Positions 36,741-46,927 of a DNA stretch of 64,000 nt are shown in pieces. The notes below the pieces were generated by a model that worked only from the letters and a program-made list of their open reading frames with translations, was not told the origin of the DNA and searched no databases. Origin of the DNA: Desulfobacteraceae bacterium. Lineage in GTDB: Bacteria; Desulfobacterota; Desulfobacteria; Desulfobacterales; Desulfosarcinaceae. Where the stretch lies: contig QZKV01000007.1 in assembly GCA_003599575.1 (NCBI GenBank), positions 21,538 through 85,537 of the forward strand, in the 5' to 3' direction. The stretch's first letter is position 1. Each line of letters starts with the position of its first letter. The translations under genes and the position numbers were made by a program.

Positions 36741-37256
36741 TCACTTCGGCCCGGAACCCGTCAACTCCCTCAGATCGATCTCTCCCCTTGAATCGAAGGG
36801 TATCTTGTCCAACCAGCCTGAGTCGCCCAAACGCAGGTGGCCTTTGACCGCGTAAGTCCATTGTTCGGCCGGGGTAGCGCCCTGCTGAAAGCCCCTCAAC
36901 AGGCGATAGGCGATATCCACCATGTGGAACAGAGAAGCGTACACCGTGACGGGGACAATGTCGCTGCTGTAGGCGGCGATTTCTTTTTGGGGATTGGCCA
37001 CTCCCTTGGCGATGTGACGGCCTTCAAGGGACAGATCACATTCGACTCCGCGAATCGGCAAAGCGACATCGTTGGGATTGACTACGCGCAGATCGACTTG
37101 AAAAACACTTTCGAAACTTCTGATCTCCTGCACCCGGATGCCGGCCAAGCTGATGTAAGGCTTTTCAAAGCGGGTCCCCAAAGTGACGCAACCGTTCACC
37201 ACCGCGAAAGCACAGACCACGAAAGCAAGCCACCATTGATGATGAACCGCTTTCAT
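36741..37256 (-). CDS. LEA14-like (LEA type 2) lipoprotein
   Basis: Lipobox-like AVVNGC; FQVDLRVVNPNDVALPIRGVECDLSLEGRHIAKGVA. Confidence 0.8.
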   Translation of the reverse strand: MKAVHHQWWLAFVVCAFAVVNGCVTLGTRFEKPYISLAGIRVQEIRSFESVFQVDLRVVNPNDVALPIRGVECDLSLEGRHIAKGVANPQKEIAAYSSDIVPVTVYASLFHMVDIAYRLLRGFQQGATPAEQWTYAVKGHLRLGDSGWLDKIPFDSRGEIDLRELTGSGPK

Positions 37257-37283
37257 AAGTTTATTTTCAGTAATGGATGAATG

Positions 37284-39290
37284 TCACTTCTCCCGACCGC
37301 CGGGGCCCAGTCTTTTAAACAGATCCTGGGCCTTTTTTTCCAAACCTTTTTTGAGTTCATCTTCCCGGGGGATCGCTTTTTTAAGGGTTTCCTTATCCGG
37401 CAGATCCTGCTTAAGAATGGCTTTTAGATCAGGCCTGTACTTGGGCTTCTCGAATGTGCCGCCGACCAGCACCGGGACCATGATGCCCGCGCGCTCTTTG
37501 ATATCGCCCTGTCCCTTCAGTGTGGCCACAAATTTGGGTTCGACACGAATATCGAGTGTTTCCTGCGCCAGATCAGCGTTGCCGCCAGCCTCCACGCGCA
37601 ACAACGGGGACACCAGCCGGGCATTGTCGAGTTTGGCCAGTCCGTCTGCAATTGAAAACGGTATCAACAATTCGCTGAAGTCGGTGCGCGGCTTTTCGGC
37701 CGGCTTTTCGGCCAGGCCGAAAGCGGATTGCACGTTGCGCACCATACCGGCCAAATCAATACCCACAATGGCGCCCTCATTGAATTTGAGCTCTCCTTTT
37801 CCGTTCAAGGTCCGCCGGATCTGATCCGGCTGATCGCCGATCATCTGCAGCGAAATGGCGGCGTTGACCACACCTTCGAGGAACTCTTTTTTCATGACAT
37901 CATTGAGCAGCGGTCCGGCCCGGACATTGCTGACGGACAAGTCCGCCTCGCTGCGCGGGGTGTCCTGCTGCACATTGATGGTGCTCGCAATGGATATGCG
38001 GCCGTCATAAAGGTCGATGTTCAGGGGATCGATGCGGATGATCCCGTTGTTCGCCTTGGCTTTCAGCGCTATGTTCCGGGTGCGCGCATTTTTGACCTTC
38101 AATTCGTTTACCCTGATCTGCGCGTCCATTACCAGCTTACGCAAAGGGGCATAGTCGGTCTTTTTTGCGGGTGGTGCAGTGCCGGTGCCGGGCGCCTCCG
38201 GCGTCTCGCCCGGTTTCTCTTCCGATGGCTGCGGCTGCGGCAGGTAACGGTCCAGATCGATGCGATCCAGCGCGGCCTCCAGTTGGATATTGGGCTTGGC
38301 AAACTCGGTGGCCTGGGCGGAGAAGGTCACTTGGGATTGATCCAATGTCAGGGTGCCTTCGGAGGTGAATCGGTCCGGTGTACCGCTCAATTTGACGGAA
38401 AAAGCCAGCTTCGTTAAAGCACTTTTGTCGGCCGGTTCGACTGGAAGCGGCTGCTTCAAATCGGCCATGACGTTGCGCAAGGAAAAGGGGGCGACCTGCA
38501 CGTTCATAACCGCCTGCGGCGAATCCACCGGGTTTTCGACGCGGCCCTGCATTCGGATTTTGATTCGATCGAGTAATTCAGCTGTAACATCTATATCTAT
38601 AGGACCTTTGCCGGGATCGCTGCCCACCGGTCCCACCATACCGCCCAGGCGGATCGGATGACCGTCGGCGGCGGCGCTGAAATCCATCCGGATGGGTCGA
38701 TTGAGGGAGACATCGGTCAGGTTGACCTGGATATCTTTGATTTCATGGCGGGTACCGGCGGCGTGGTCGATGTACTGCAGACTTCCGTCCGTGATAGCGA
38801 ATTGCCCGACCGCCAGATCTTTGATGGGCAGTGGTCTTTTATCCGGCGGCCGGCCTTGGGGCGGGGGGGCAGGCCCCGTTTGGGTCTTACCGCCAAGTCC
38901 TTCCCAGTTGCTTCGACCGTCCTTTTGCTTGATCAGCACGATCCGGGGATCATTGACCACAAACCGTTTGACTTCATATTCCCCAAACAGCAGCGGCCAT
39001 AGCTTGACGCGGATCTCGAACAATCCAATGGAAGCGAAATCCTCTTCTCCGAATCCGGGTGGATTGCCCAGGTGAAGGTCATGCACCGCCACGCCGATCC
39101 ACGGGAACACCGAGGGTTCGATTTCGCCACCCACCGTGACTGGCCGCCCAAGGGCCTTGGAGGCCTGGGCCTCGATTTGAGGTTTGTATCGATCAAAGTT
39201 GATCACCATGGGAGCGACCAAAACCGCCACAAGGACGATCACCACCAGGCCGGCGACAATGATCAGGAGCCACTTGATTGCTTTAGACAT
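37284..39290 (-). CDS. AsmA family protein
   Basis: N-terminal TM; NFDRYKPQIEAQASKALGRPVTVGGEIEPSVFPWIGVAVHDLHLGNPPGF; C-terminal AsmA-like repeats. Confidence 0.92.
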   Translation of the reverse strand: MSKAIKWLLIIVAGLVVIVLVAVLVAPMVINFDRYKPQIEAQASKALGRPVTVGGEIEPSVFPWIGVAVHDLHLGNPPGFGEEDFASIGLFEIRVKLWPLLFGEYEVKRFVVNDPRIVLIKQKDGRSNWEGLGGKTQTGPAPPPQGRPPDKRPLPIKDLAVGQFAITDGSLQYIDHAAGTRHEIKDIQVNLTDVSLNRPIRMDFSAAADGHPIRLGGMVGPVGSDPGKGPIDIDVTAELLDRIKIRMQGRVENPVDSPQAVMNVQVAPFSLRNVMADLKQPLPVEPADKSALTKLAFSVKLSGTPDRFTSEGTLTLDQSQVTFSAQATEFAKPNIQLEAALDRIDLDRYLPQPQPSEEKPGETPEAPGTGTAPPAKKTDYAPLRKLVMDAQIRVNELKVKNARTRNIALKAKANNGIIRIDPLNIDLYDGRISIASTINVQQDTPRSEADLSVSNVRAGPLLNDVMKKEFLEGVVNAAISLQMIGDQPDQIRRTLNGKGELKFNEGAIVGIDLAGMVRNVQSAFGLAEKPAEKPRTDFSELLIPFSIADGLAKLDNARLVSPLLRVEAGGNADLAQETLDIRVEPKFVATLKGQGDIKERAGIMVPVLVGGTFEKPKYRPDLKAILKQDLPDKETLKKAIPREDELKKGLEKKAQDLFKRLGPGGREK

Positions 39291-39601
39291 TCTATCTTCC
39301 TTTGCACATGGAATGAAATGTCAGGCGCCGGCGGCAGTGCGCATCCCGCGGTATGATGACTTCACCCCACATGGTGCCTGCAAGCTAAGGCATTTTAGTG
39401 CCATGTAAAGATAAGAGAACTTGCACGACCCCTGTTGAAAAGGCCGCAAGACCGCAAGACCAGTGAAGTAATGACCACATATGGATTGCCATAGGCATCA
39501 CGGACGAATGGAGTTGGAATTGCCTTTTCACACGCCTTTGATTATGTTCTGGCCGGTACAGACGTTTGAACCGCATTTTGGTATCCGAACTTGAGCCTAC
39601 G

Positions 39602-40966
39602 ATGACCCAGGATCTATTCGAGTCCATAAACGACCCTCCGGTCGCGGAATCCAGGCCCCTGGCCGAACGCATGCGGCCGCGCAACCTGCAAGAATTTATC
39701 GGCCAATCCGAGATGGTTGGACCGGGCAGCTTGCTGGCCGAAGCCATACGCCATGACCGTATTTTCTCAATCATCTTCTGGGGCCCTCCGGGTTCAGGCA
39801 AAACCACCTTGGCCCGGATCATCGCCAAGGACAGCCGATCCTACTTTGTTCATTTTTCCGCCGTCTTGTCCGGCATGAAGGAGATCCGCGGGGTCATCGA
39901 GCAGGCCCATGAACAACTCAAATTGAACCGAAGACGAACCATTTTGTTCGTAGACGAGATTCACCGGTTCAACAAAGCCCAGCAGGATGCGTTTCTGCAG
40001 CATGTCGAAAGCGGCTTGCTGACCCTGATCGGCGCCACCACCGAGAATCCCTCCTTTGAAGTTGTGCCCGCCTTGCTTTCGCGGTGCCGCGTGATGACCC
40101 TCAAAGCCCTGACCGATGGTGACCTGGACGCCATTATCAGGCAGGCATTGGAAGATGACGAACGCGGGTTGGGACGTTATCACCTCAGCCTGGACGACGA
40201 TGCCGGCGCCCACCTGGTGCGAACATGCGACGGTGATGCACGCACGGCGTTGAACAATTTGGAAATGGCGGCCTTTTTGACCCTTGCCCGCCGCGGCCCC
40301 CCATCAGATCACAGCCGGCGGCGCATCGAACTGGACGACATCGAAAACGCCATTCAGCAAAAGGCGCTGCAATATGACAAAACAGGCGAAGAGCACTATA
40401 ACCTGATCTCCGCATTCCACAAAAGCCTGCGCGGCAGCGATCCCGATGCTGCGCTCTATTGGCTGGCGCGCATGCTCATGGCCGGCGAAGATCCTCTTTT
40501 TGTGGCCAGGCGCATGGTCCGATTCGCCTCTGAGGATATCGGCAATGCCGATCCGTATGCATTGCGATTGGCCGTGGCGGCCATGGAAGCTTTTCGCTTC
40601 ATCGGGCCTCCCGAAGGAGAACTCGCGCTGGCCCAGGCGGCCGTCTATATGGCCACCGCTGCCAAAAGCAACAGCATCTATATGGCGTTTAACAAAGTCC
40701 AGGAGGTGATTCGCAAAACCGGCACACTGCCTGTGCCCCTCCATATCCGCAACGCCCCCACCCGATTGATGAAAGAACTGGGTTATGGCCGTGATTACAA
40801 GTATGCCCACGACTATGAAGGAGGCTATGTTGCACAAGCATATCTGCCCGACCAGCTCAAAGAGCAATACTTTTATACAGCCCAGGATCGCGGCTATGAA
40901 AAACTGATCAAACAGCGCCTGGATCAATGGCGCCGTCACGCGGGCCGAAATACCAAACCGAAGTGA
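39602..40966 (+). CDS. rarA: RarA/MgsA replication-associated recombination AAA+ ATPase
   Basis: [64 protein letters not shown]. Confidence 0.95.
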   Translation: MTQDLFESINDPPVAESRPLAERMRPRNLQEFIGQSEMVGPGSLLAEAIRHDRIFSIIFWGPPGSGKTTLARIIAKDSRSYFVHFSAVLSGMKEIRGVIEQAHEQLKLNRRRTILFVDEIHRFNKAQQDAFLQHVESGLLTLIGATTENPSFEVVPALLSRCRVMTLKALTDGDLDAIIRQALEDDERGLGRYHLSLDDDAGAHLVRTCDGDARTALNNLEMAAFLTLARRGPPSDHSRRRIELDDIENAIQQKALQYDKTGEEHYNLISAFHKSLRGSDPDAALYWLARMLMAGEDPLFVARRMVRFASEDIGNADPYALRLAVAAMEAFRFIGPPEGELALAQAAVYMATAAKSNSIYMAFNKVQEVIRKTGTLPVPLHIRNAPTRLMKELGYGRDYKYAHDYEGGYVAQAYLPDQLKEQYFYTAQDRGYEKLIKQRLDQWRRHAGRNTKPK

Positions 40967-41246
40967 ACCCTGAAATAAGCGCTTTGCCGGGCCGGGTTTT
41001 TTAAGAGATTACGACAAAGCTCGCCGGACGATCATAAATGCCTTGGCGGCCAAAGCGATGCGGCGCTATTATTTTTCTTCGCAGCCCTGGCATTCGGTCT
41101 CGTTTGGATTTAGTATATAAAGGCTGAACGCAGGGGTGAAAAATGCCGAGGCTACAGTGATCAGCCGCTGTGCAAAGCGGTCCATTGAGAGGATACGGCC
41201 GGGGATTCAAGCCGGAAATTATTGTCCAAACGGGAGGGAATAGAAG

Positions 41247-41870
41247 ATGTCCCAATTGATTGCCTGTAAATCCCGGGATGGCGTCGTGTTCGGCGCGGAC
41301 GGAAAAGCGGTCGATGTGGATGCCAACGGAAATCTGATCGAACTCAGGGTCGATCGTTTGCACCAGCTCTCCGATCATGCCTGCATTTTAAATGGCGGGT
41401 CTGTTGCGGGCGAATCCATGTGTCAGGCGCTCAAGCATTTTGTCGATCAGGAAAACCTTCGCAACGTCGATGATATCTACAGCGCCGCGCTGCCGTTCCT
41501 GGCCACCGAGTATGAGCGCTTCATGCGCAGGAAATGCGAAATTCAGCCCATCGATCCCATCCATCAGGTAACGTTCATTCTCGGGGGATACACTGAGTTC
41601 GATCCTGAAAAGCCGTTTCGCATGTATCTGCTGTGGACCAAGAGGAAGCTGCCCTTGCTGGACAGCGATGAGGTCGGCATCTGTTTCAGTGTCCCGCGCA
41701 TCATCAAACTGGAGCACAGTCTGCACCAGCTTGTGAAACAGGGCGCTGAACTGGATCGCATCATCAGTGTGGTGCGCCATGAGCTGGAACGATTGGCCGA
41801 GATGAACGAAGAAATCTCCGATCCCCTCTCCTACGCTTACATCTCGCAGGAAGGTTTCAAGAGACTGTAG
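41247..41870 (+). CDS. Proteasome beta-like Ntn-hydrolase family protein
   Basis: M-SQLIACKSRDGVVFGADGKAVDVDANGNLIELRVDRLHQLSDHACILNGGSVAGESMCQAL: proteasome-fold motifs (DGVVxxAD, GSVA). Confidence 0.7.
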   Translation: MSQLIACKSRDGVVFGADGKAVDVDANGNLIELRVDRLHQLSDHACILNGGSVAGESMCQALKHFVDQENLRNVDDIYSAALPFLATEYERFMRRKCEIQPIDPIHQVTFILGGYTEFDPEKPFRMYLLWTKRKLPLLDSDEVGICFSVPRIIKLEHSLHQLVKQGAELDRIISVVRHELERLAEMNEEISDPLSYAYISQEGFKRL

Positions 41871-41984
41871 GATCGTCCACTCGGATGATTCGTTTATTCG
41901 CGATGCTTCGCTGGGAACCGGTTCTTTTTGGCTTGAACTGGCGCCACCGGCGATCCAAAAAGGGTTTTAGTTTGCCCTATCTAC

Positions 41985-42749
41985 TTACCTCAGCATCACC
42001 CCGCCATCAATGTTTATGGCTGCGCCGACGAGATAGTCTCCTGCCGGCGAGGCTAATAAGACAGCTAAGCCAGCTATTTCCTTTGGATTTCCGATCCGGC
42101 GAGCAGGGATCCTTTTTTTGACCTCTTGTTCGACTTTGGATGCGAGACCCGGGTTCAGGTCGGTGTCGAAGTAGCCTGGACAGATGGCGTTGACCTGGAT
42201 ATTGTATTTGATCAATTCCAGGGCCATGACCTTGGTCAGCAACAAAGCTCCGCCTTTGCTAGCGCAGTAATCGCCGCTGTGGGGCACTGGCATGAAAGAA
42301 GCCACTGAGGTGACATTGATGATCTTGCCGTTCTTCCGCTTGATCATCTCGCGGGCTGCCGCCCGCGAGCAATTGAAGATGCCGGTCAGATTGATCGATA
42401 GCGTCTGCTGCCACTCTTCATCGGGGATATCAACCATAGCCTTGGCACTGCCTGTGATGCCGGCGTTGTTAGCCAGAATATCCACTTGGCCAAATTTTTC
42501 GACCGTGGCAGCGATCATATTCTCTGCATCTTCGACCCGGCTGACGTCGCATCGGACGGGCATAGTCTTGACTCCGAAATCTCGGTTAATTTCGGCTGCG
42601 GCCTTCTCACAGCCCTCGAAGTTCCTGGCGGCGATTATGAGATTTGCCCCTGCGCTGGCCAAGCCTTCAGCGATGCCACGGCCGATGCCCTTGTATCCGC
42701 CAGTGACCACGGCCACTTTCCCCTTAAGATCAAAAATATTCAGAGTCAT
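41985..42749 (-). CDS. SDR-family oxidoreductase
   Basis: VTGGYKGIGRGIAEGL, NNAG, YCASKGG catalytic motif. Confidence 0.93.
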   Translation of the reverse strand: MTLNIFDLKGKVAVVTGGYKGIGRGIAEGLASAGANLIIAARNFEGCEKAAAEINRDFGVKTMPVRCDVSRVEDAENMIAATVEKFGQVDILANNAGITGSAKAMVDIPDEEWQQTLSINLTGIFNCSRAAAREMIKRKNGKIINVTSVASFMPVPHSGDYCASKGGALLLTKVMALELIKYNIQVNAICPGYFDTDLNPGLASKVEQEVKKRIPARRIGNPKEIAGLAVLLASPAGDYLVGAAINIDGGVMLR

Positions 42750-42763
42750 GTTTCTTCCTCCCG

Positions 42764-43390
42764 TTATTTATACAAATGAACGCGACAGGGTTGCAGGCCG
42801 ACTTTTTTAGGGAGTTCTGTAATAAAAAGCGGTTTGCCGTTTGTCTCATCCGCTATCAGGTTCTGGAAATGGCAGTGGGCGCAATACACAGGGAAATCTG
42901 GCCTGCCAAAAGCCATGGCCTGGGGTTTCTCTATGCGCAGAAATCCGTCTGACCGGTCGTAAAGCCCCTGCCTGATTTGCCGTCCTCCGCTAGGGCATTC
43001 ATCCACCGTGATAGTGAATTTTTCTTCATCCTCAGTGATCTTTAGTGAACCCAGGTGGCCCCTCAGTCCGGCTGCAAGGATTTGAAGCTTTCGGCCAGGG
43101 GACTTGCCGGAGTACCGCTTGGACAGGAGTTTGGTGAAACCCTTACGAACCGTCTCATCAAAAGCTTCATACAGAACCTCATCATCGAAGCGCCGGCCGA
43201 TGAAGGACAAGAGGTCGGTGACCCAGTCCAGATACAGATCATGCATGGACAAAAACTCGCTATACATCCGCTGAGTTAATTTTTTGGCCGCTTCCTGGTC
43301 GCCTGTTTCGATGGCGGCCATAGTCAGATCCAGAGTCCTTTGTCCCATAGCCTTCAGTTCATCATCCGTGAAATATCTTTCATTGCCCAT
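42764..43390 (-). CDS. Hypothetical protein with C-terminal Cys/His motifs
   Basis: 209-aa ORF in operon; VDECPSGGR and VYCAHCHFQN. Confidence 0.7.
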   Translation of the reverse strand: MGNERYFTDDELKAMGQRTLDLTMAAIETGDQEAAKKLTQRMYSEFLSMHDLYLDWVTDLLSFIGRRFDDEVLYEAFDETVRKGFTKLLSKRYSGKSPGRKLQILAAGLRGHLGSLKITEDEEKFTITVDECPSGGRQIRQGLYDRSDGFLRIEKPQAMAFGRPDFPVYCAHCHFQNLIADETNGKPLFITELPKKVGLQPCRVHLYK

Positions 43391-43432
43391 CTTTCTTCCT
43401 TTCGCTTTGAATCGGGCTGTTAGGCACCGGCT

Positions 43433-44818
43433 CTATTTATGAATTGCCATTTTGCCCGCATCCAGCGCGGCTTCCATCATGGACTCCGAGACGGTTGGAT
43501 GGGCGTGGACGGCTGCAGCCAGATCTTCGAAGCCGGCCTCCAGGGACATTGCGACCACGGCTTCAGCGATTAATTCGGTGGCGTGCGGGCCGACCATGGT
43601 CACTCCCACGATCTCGCCGTACTTAGGTTCAGCTACAATTTTGATCAGGCCTTCGTTTTCGTTCAGGATGGCGGCTTTGCCATTGGCCATCAAAGGAAAT
43701 CGGCCAATCTTGAGCTTATCGCCATAGTGTGCCTTGGCTTCTGCTTCGGTCAAACCCGCGCTGGCCAGTTCCGGGGCGGTATAGACGCACCTGGGGATAG
43801 GGCGGTAATTCATTGGGCGACCGATCCCGCAAGCATTCTCGACAGCGCAGATCCCTTCTGCCATAGCGGCGTGGGCCAGCATGATCCCGCCGGTCACATC
43901 GCCTATGGCATAAATGCCGGGCACGCCGGTTTCCATTCGTTCGTTCACTACAATATGGTTTTTATCGGTCAAAGGGATACCCAAGCTTTCCAAGCCCAAA
44001 TTGCTTGTACACGGTTTGCGACCCGTGGCTACAAGAACCAGATCGGCCGATCGGATGTGGTCTTTTCCGTTCAGACCGAAGACCACCAGCTTGCCCCCTT
44101 TGCCGTCTGCTTCGATTCTTTTAACACCGGCCCCAGTGATGAGTTCCAGACCCTCTTTCTCCAGAAGATCAGACAGCACCCGGACAGTTTCATTGTCCTC
44201 GGCCGGAAGAATCGAACCCATCTGTTCGATGACCGTGATTTTGACCCCCATCCGGTGCATGAGCTGAGCGAATTCGATCCCAATCACACCGCCACCGATA
44301 ATGACCAGACGAGACGGCAATTGTTCCAGAGCCAATGCTTCGTTGCTGCTAATCACACCTTTTTGATCAAAACTCTCCGTCGGAAAGCCGGCTGGTACCG
44401 AACCCGTGGCCAAGATTATTTTATCCGCTGTTATTTTTTCTCCAGTCTTCAAGACCGAGATCGTCTGGGCATTGGACAGGGTCGCTTCACCCTTGATCAC
44501 TTTGATGCGGTTTTTTTTCATCAAAAGTCCCACGCCACTGACCAGGCGCTTGACGACGGCATCTTTGCGTTCGAGCACGGCCGGGTAATTCAAACCTACT
44601 TGCGGAATCTTGATCCCGAAAGCTTGGCTGTTTCGGGCCTGCCAATAAACATTGGCCGAGTGAATCAAGGCCTTGGTTGGGATGCAGCCCCGGTTGGTAC
44701 AGGTGCCGCCCAGTTGATCCTTTTCGAACAAGGTCACCTCGTTTTTTAACTGTGCGGCCCGGATGGCCGCCACATATCCACCGGGTCCTCCGCCGATAAT
44801 GGCTATCTTCTGACTCAT
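43433..44818 (-). CDS. lpdA: Dihydrolipoyl dehydrogenase (E3)
   Basis: GGTCTNRGCIPTK redox-active disulfide; FAD/NAD GxGxxG motifs; HAHPTVSE C-terminus. Confidence 0.95.
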   Translation of the reverse strand: MSQKIAIIGGGPGGYVAAIRAAQLKNEVTLFEKDQLGGTCTNRGCIPTKALIHSANVYWQARNSQAFGIKIPQVGLNYPAVLERKDAVVKRLVSGVGLLMKKNRIKVIKGEATLSNAQTISVLKTGEKITADKIILATGSVPAGFPTESFDQKGVISSNEALALEQLPSRLVIIGGGVIGIEFAQLMHRMGVKITVIEQMGSILPAEDNETVRVLSDLLEKEGLELITGAGVKRIEADGKGGKLVVFGLNGKDHIRSADLVLVATGRKPCTSNLGLESLGIPLTDKNHIVVNERMETGVPGIYAIGDVTGGIMLAHAAMAEGICAVENACGIGRPMNYRPIPRCVYTAPELASAGLTEAEAKAHYGDKLKIGRFPLMANGKAAILNENEGLIKIVAEPKYGEIVGVTMVGPHATELIAEAVVAMSLEAGFEDLAAAVHAHPTVSESMMEAALDAGKMAIHK

Positions 44819-44842
44819 GACCGTTTTCCTTACAACTGCTGT

Positions 44843-46075
44843 TCATAGAAGCAACAGGGGTTCCTCGATCAGCTCCACTACCCGATTGAGAAACTGGGCC
44901 GCAATAAAACCATCCAGAATCCGGTGATCGATGCCCAATGTGATATTCAGGGAAAGGACGGGTAGCACCTGATTATCCACCACGCAAGGCCGTTCCTTGA
45001 TGGCTCCCAGTGCGATGATGCTCGCTTCCGGCGGATTGATGATGGGATAGCCGTATTCAATTCCGGCCATACCCAAGTTGGTGATGGTTATGGTGCTCCC
45101 GGTCAGTTCGTCCAGTCCCAATTTGCCATCACGGCCACGGGTAACTAGGTCCAATCGGATGCGGGCGATTTCGGCCATCGATTTCAAGTTGGCCTGGCGG
45201 ATAACCGGGACAATCAATCCATCCTTGACGCTGGTGGCCAGCCCTACATTGATTTCATCCAGAATCTCGATTCCATCTGTCGTCCAGTAGGAATTCACAT
45301 CTGGAAAATTCTCCAGAGCGATAGCTACACATTTGATAATCAAATCGGTATAAGTCAGCCTCAGCCCTGTTTCTCTCTCGATAACCGGCAGCATTCGTGC
45401 CCTGGCTTCGTTCAGCCTGACAGCGTTGGCCTGTTTGGACATCCAAAAATGGGGTGTCTGGAAGCTTTCGGACATCCGCCGGGCAATGGTGCGTCGCATG
45501 CCTCCGGGCTTGATCAGACGGCTTCTTAGCGGGCCGGCCTCCGTCTGGGCCGCAGGAGCGGCGGCTGGTTTTTGAATTTCTTTAACCGCCTGCAGAACGT
45601 CTTTTTTAACGATGCGGCCCTGAGGTCCGGTGCCTTTTATCCGGGTGATATCCAGGCCGTGTCCTTTAACAATTTTTTTTGCTACTGGGGAGATTTTAAT
45701 TCTCCCCTTGATTTCTTGGCTCAAGCCTCCGGATTCGAACCTGGTTGTCACGCCCGCTGTTTCATCGGGCGTAGATTGAACTTGAATGTCCAATCTCGGG
45801 GACGTGGTCTCAGCGGCCGTTTGGGTCAGAGTCTCGCCGGGCTGGACGATATAAGCCAGCGTTACCCCGATGGATCTTGTTTCCCCCGCCGGGACCAAAA
45901 TTTTTCCCAGTAGTCCGGATTCCGGCGCTTCAATTTCATAGGTCACTTTTTCCGTTTCGATCACGAGGAGAATCTCGCCCTTCTCGACTCGATCGCCTTC
46001 GTTTTTTATCCATTCAATGATCTGCCCCTCAACCATGGTAAGGCCGAGACGGGGCATGATTATCGCTGTGGCCAT
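44843..46075 (-). CDS. 2-oxo acid / acetoin dehydrogenase E2 (lipoyl acyltransferase)
   Basis: MPRLGLTMVEGQIIEWIKNEGD...ETEKVTYEIEAPESG lipoyl domain; LGIDHRILDGFIAAQFL catalytic motif. Confidence 0.95.
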   Translation of the reverse strand: MATAIIMPRLGLTMVEGQIIEWIKNEGDRVEKGEILLVIETEKVTYEIEAPESGLLGKILVPAGETRSIGVTLAYIVQPGETLTQTAAETTSPRLDIQVQSTPDETAGVTTRFESGGLSQEIKGRIKISPVAKKIVKGHGLDITRIKGTGPQGRIVKKDVLQAVKEIQKPAAAPAAQTEAGPLRSRLIKPGGMRRTIARRMSESFQTPHFWMSKQANAVRLNEARARMLPVIERETGLRLTYTDLIIKCVAIALENFPDVNSYWTTDGIEILDEINVGLATSVKDGLIVPVIRQANLKSMAEIARIRLDLVTRGRDGKLGLDELTGSTITITNLGMAGIEYGYPIINPPEASIIALGAIKERPCVVDNQVLPVLSLNITLGIDHRILDGFIAAQFLNRVVELIEEPLLLL

Positions 46076-46119
46076 TCAGTTGCCTCCATTTTTTCCGATC
46101 ATACCGGTTTTGGCAGGAC

Positions 46120-46905
46120 TTACTTGCCCTGCCAATTCGGTTTTCGCTTTTCCAAAAAGGCACTGGTTCCTTCCCGGGCGTCTTTGGTCGTGGCAGCAAT
46201 GATGGCGCCGTACTGGCAATATTCCATCGCCCCCTCCAGGGGCATGTCCAGGCCAACCTGAATAGCGCGCTTGATCAGGGCCACCGCGGACGGAGCGTTT
46301 TTGATGATGCGCTGGGCGAGTTCCTCGGCCGCGGCCATAACCTGATCCGAAGGAACCACTTTGAGAACCAAGCCCATTCGCAAGGCTTCCTGGGCATCAA
46401 TGGGGTCTCCGGTGAGTTCAATGTAAAGGGCAAGCTGTTTGCCGATCAGACGACCAAGCCTGGCCGTTGCCCCGGCTCCGGGCATAATGCCAAGCCCCAC
46501 TTCAGGCAGACCGATCCTGGCTTTTTCGGACATGATTCTGAAATCGCAGGCTGTAGCTATTTCCAAGCCGCCACCGAAAGCGTAACCGTTGATGGCCGCG
46601 ATAACCGGTATGCCCAAACGTTCCAGGCGTAAATTGAACCTGGTTAGTTTATCGTGGATGCGGAAGAATTCGTAAGGCGCTTCCAGACCCTTGTTGATCA
46701 TGTTGATGTCGCCGCCCGAGACAAAAGCCTTGCCAGCCCCGGTCAGGATGAGCGCCCCAAGTTCCTCATCGGCTTCAATCCTGGTCAGAACATCCTCCAG
46801 TTCTAAAATCATCTGTTCGTTTACGCCGTTGAGCACTTCAGGCCGATTGAAAATGATATAGGCAATTTTGCCTTTTTTCTCATTAATGATCGTCTGGTAG
46901 TCCAT
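46120..46905 (-). CDS. Enoyl-CoA hydratase/isomerase
   Basis: AAINGYAFGGGLEIATACDFRIMSEKARIGLPEVGLGIMPGAGATARLGRLIG. Confidence 0.95.
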   Translation of the reverse strand: MDYQTIINEKKGKIAYIIFNRPEVLNGVNEQMILELEDVLTRIEADEELGALILTGAGKAFVSGGDINMINKGLEAPYEFFRIHDKLTRFNLRLERLGIPVIAAINGYAFGGGLEIATACDFRIMSEKARIGLPEVGLGIMPGAGATARLGRLIGKQLALYIELTGDPIDAQEALRMGLVLKVVPSDQVMAAAEELAQRIIKNAPSAVALIKRAIQVGLDMPLEGAMEYCQYGAIIAATTKDAREGTSAFLEKRKPNWQGK

Positions 46906-46927
46906 TTCACTTTTCTCCCTTGACCGG

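Noticed and set aside
43583-44749. 388-aa plus-strand ORF opposite lpdA
   Set aside because: Antisense shadow of dihydrolipoyl dehydrogenase.
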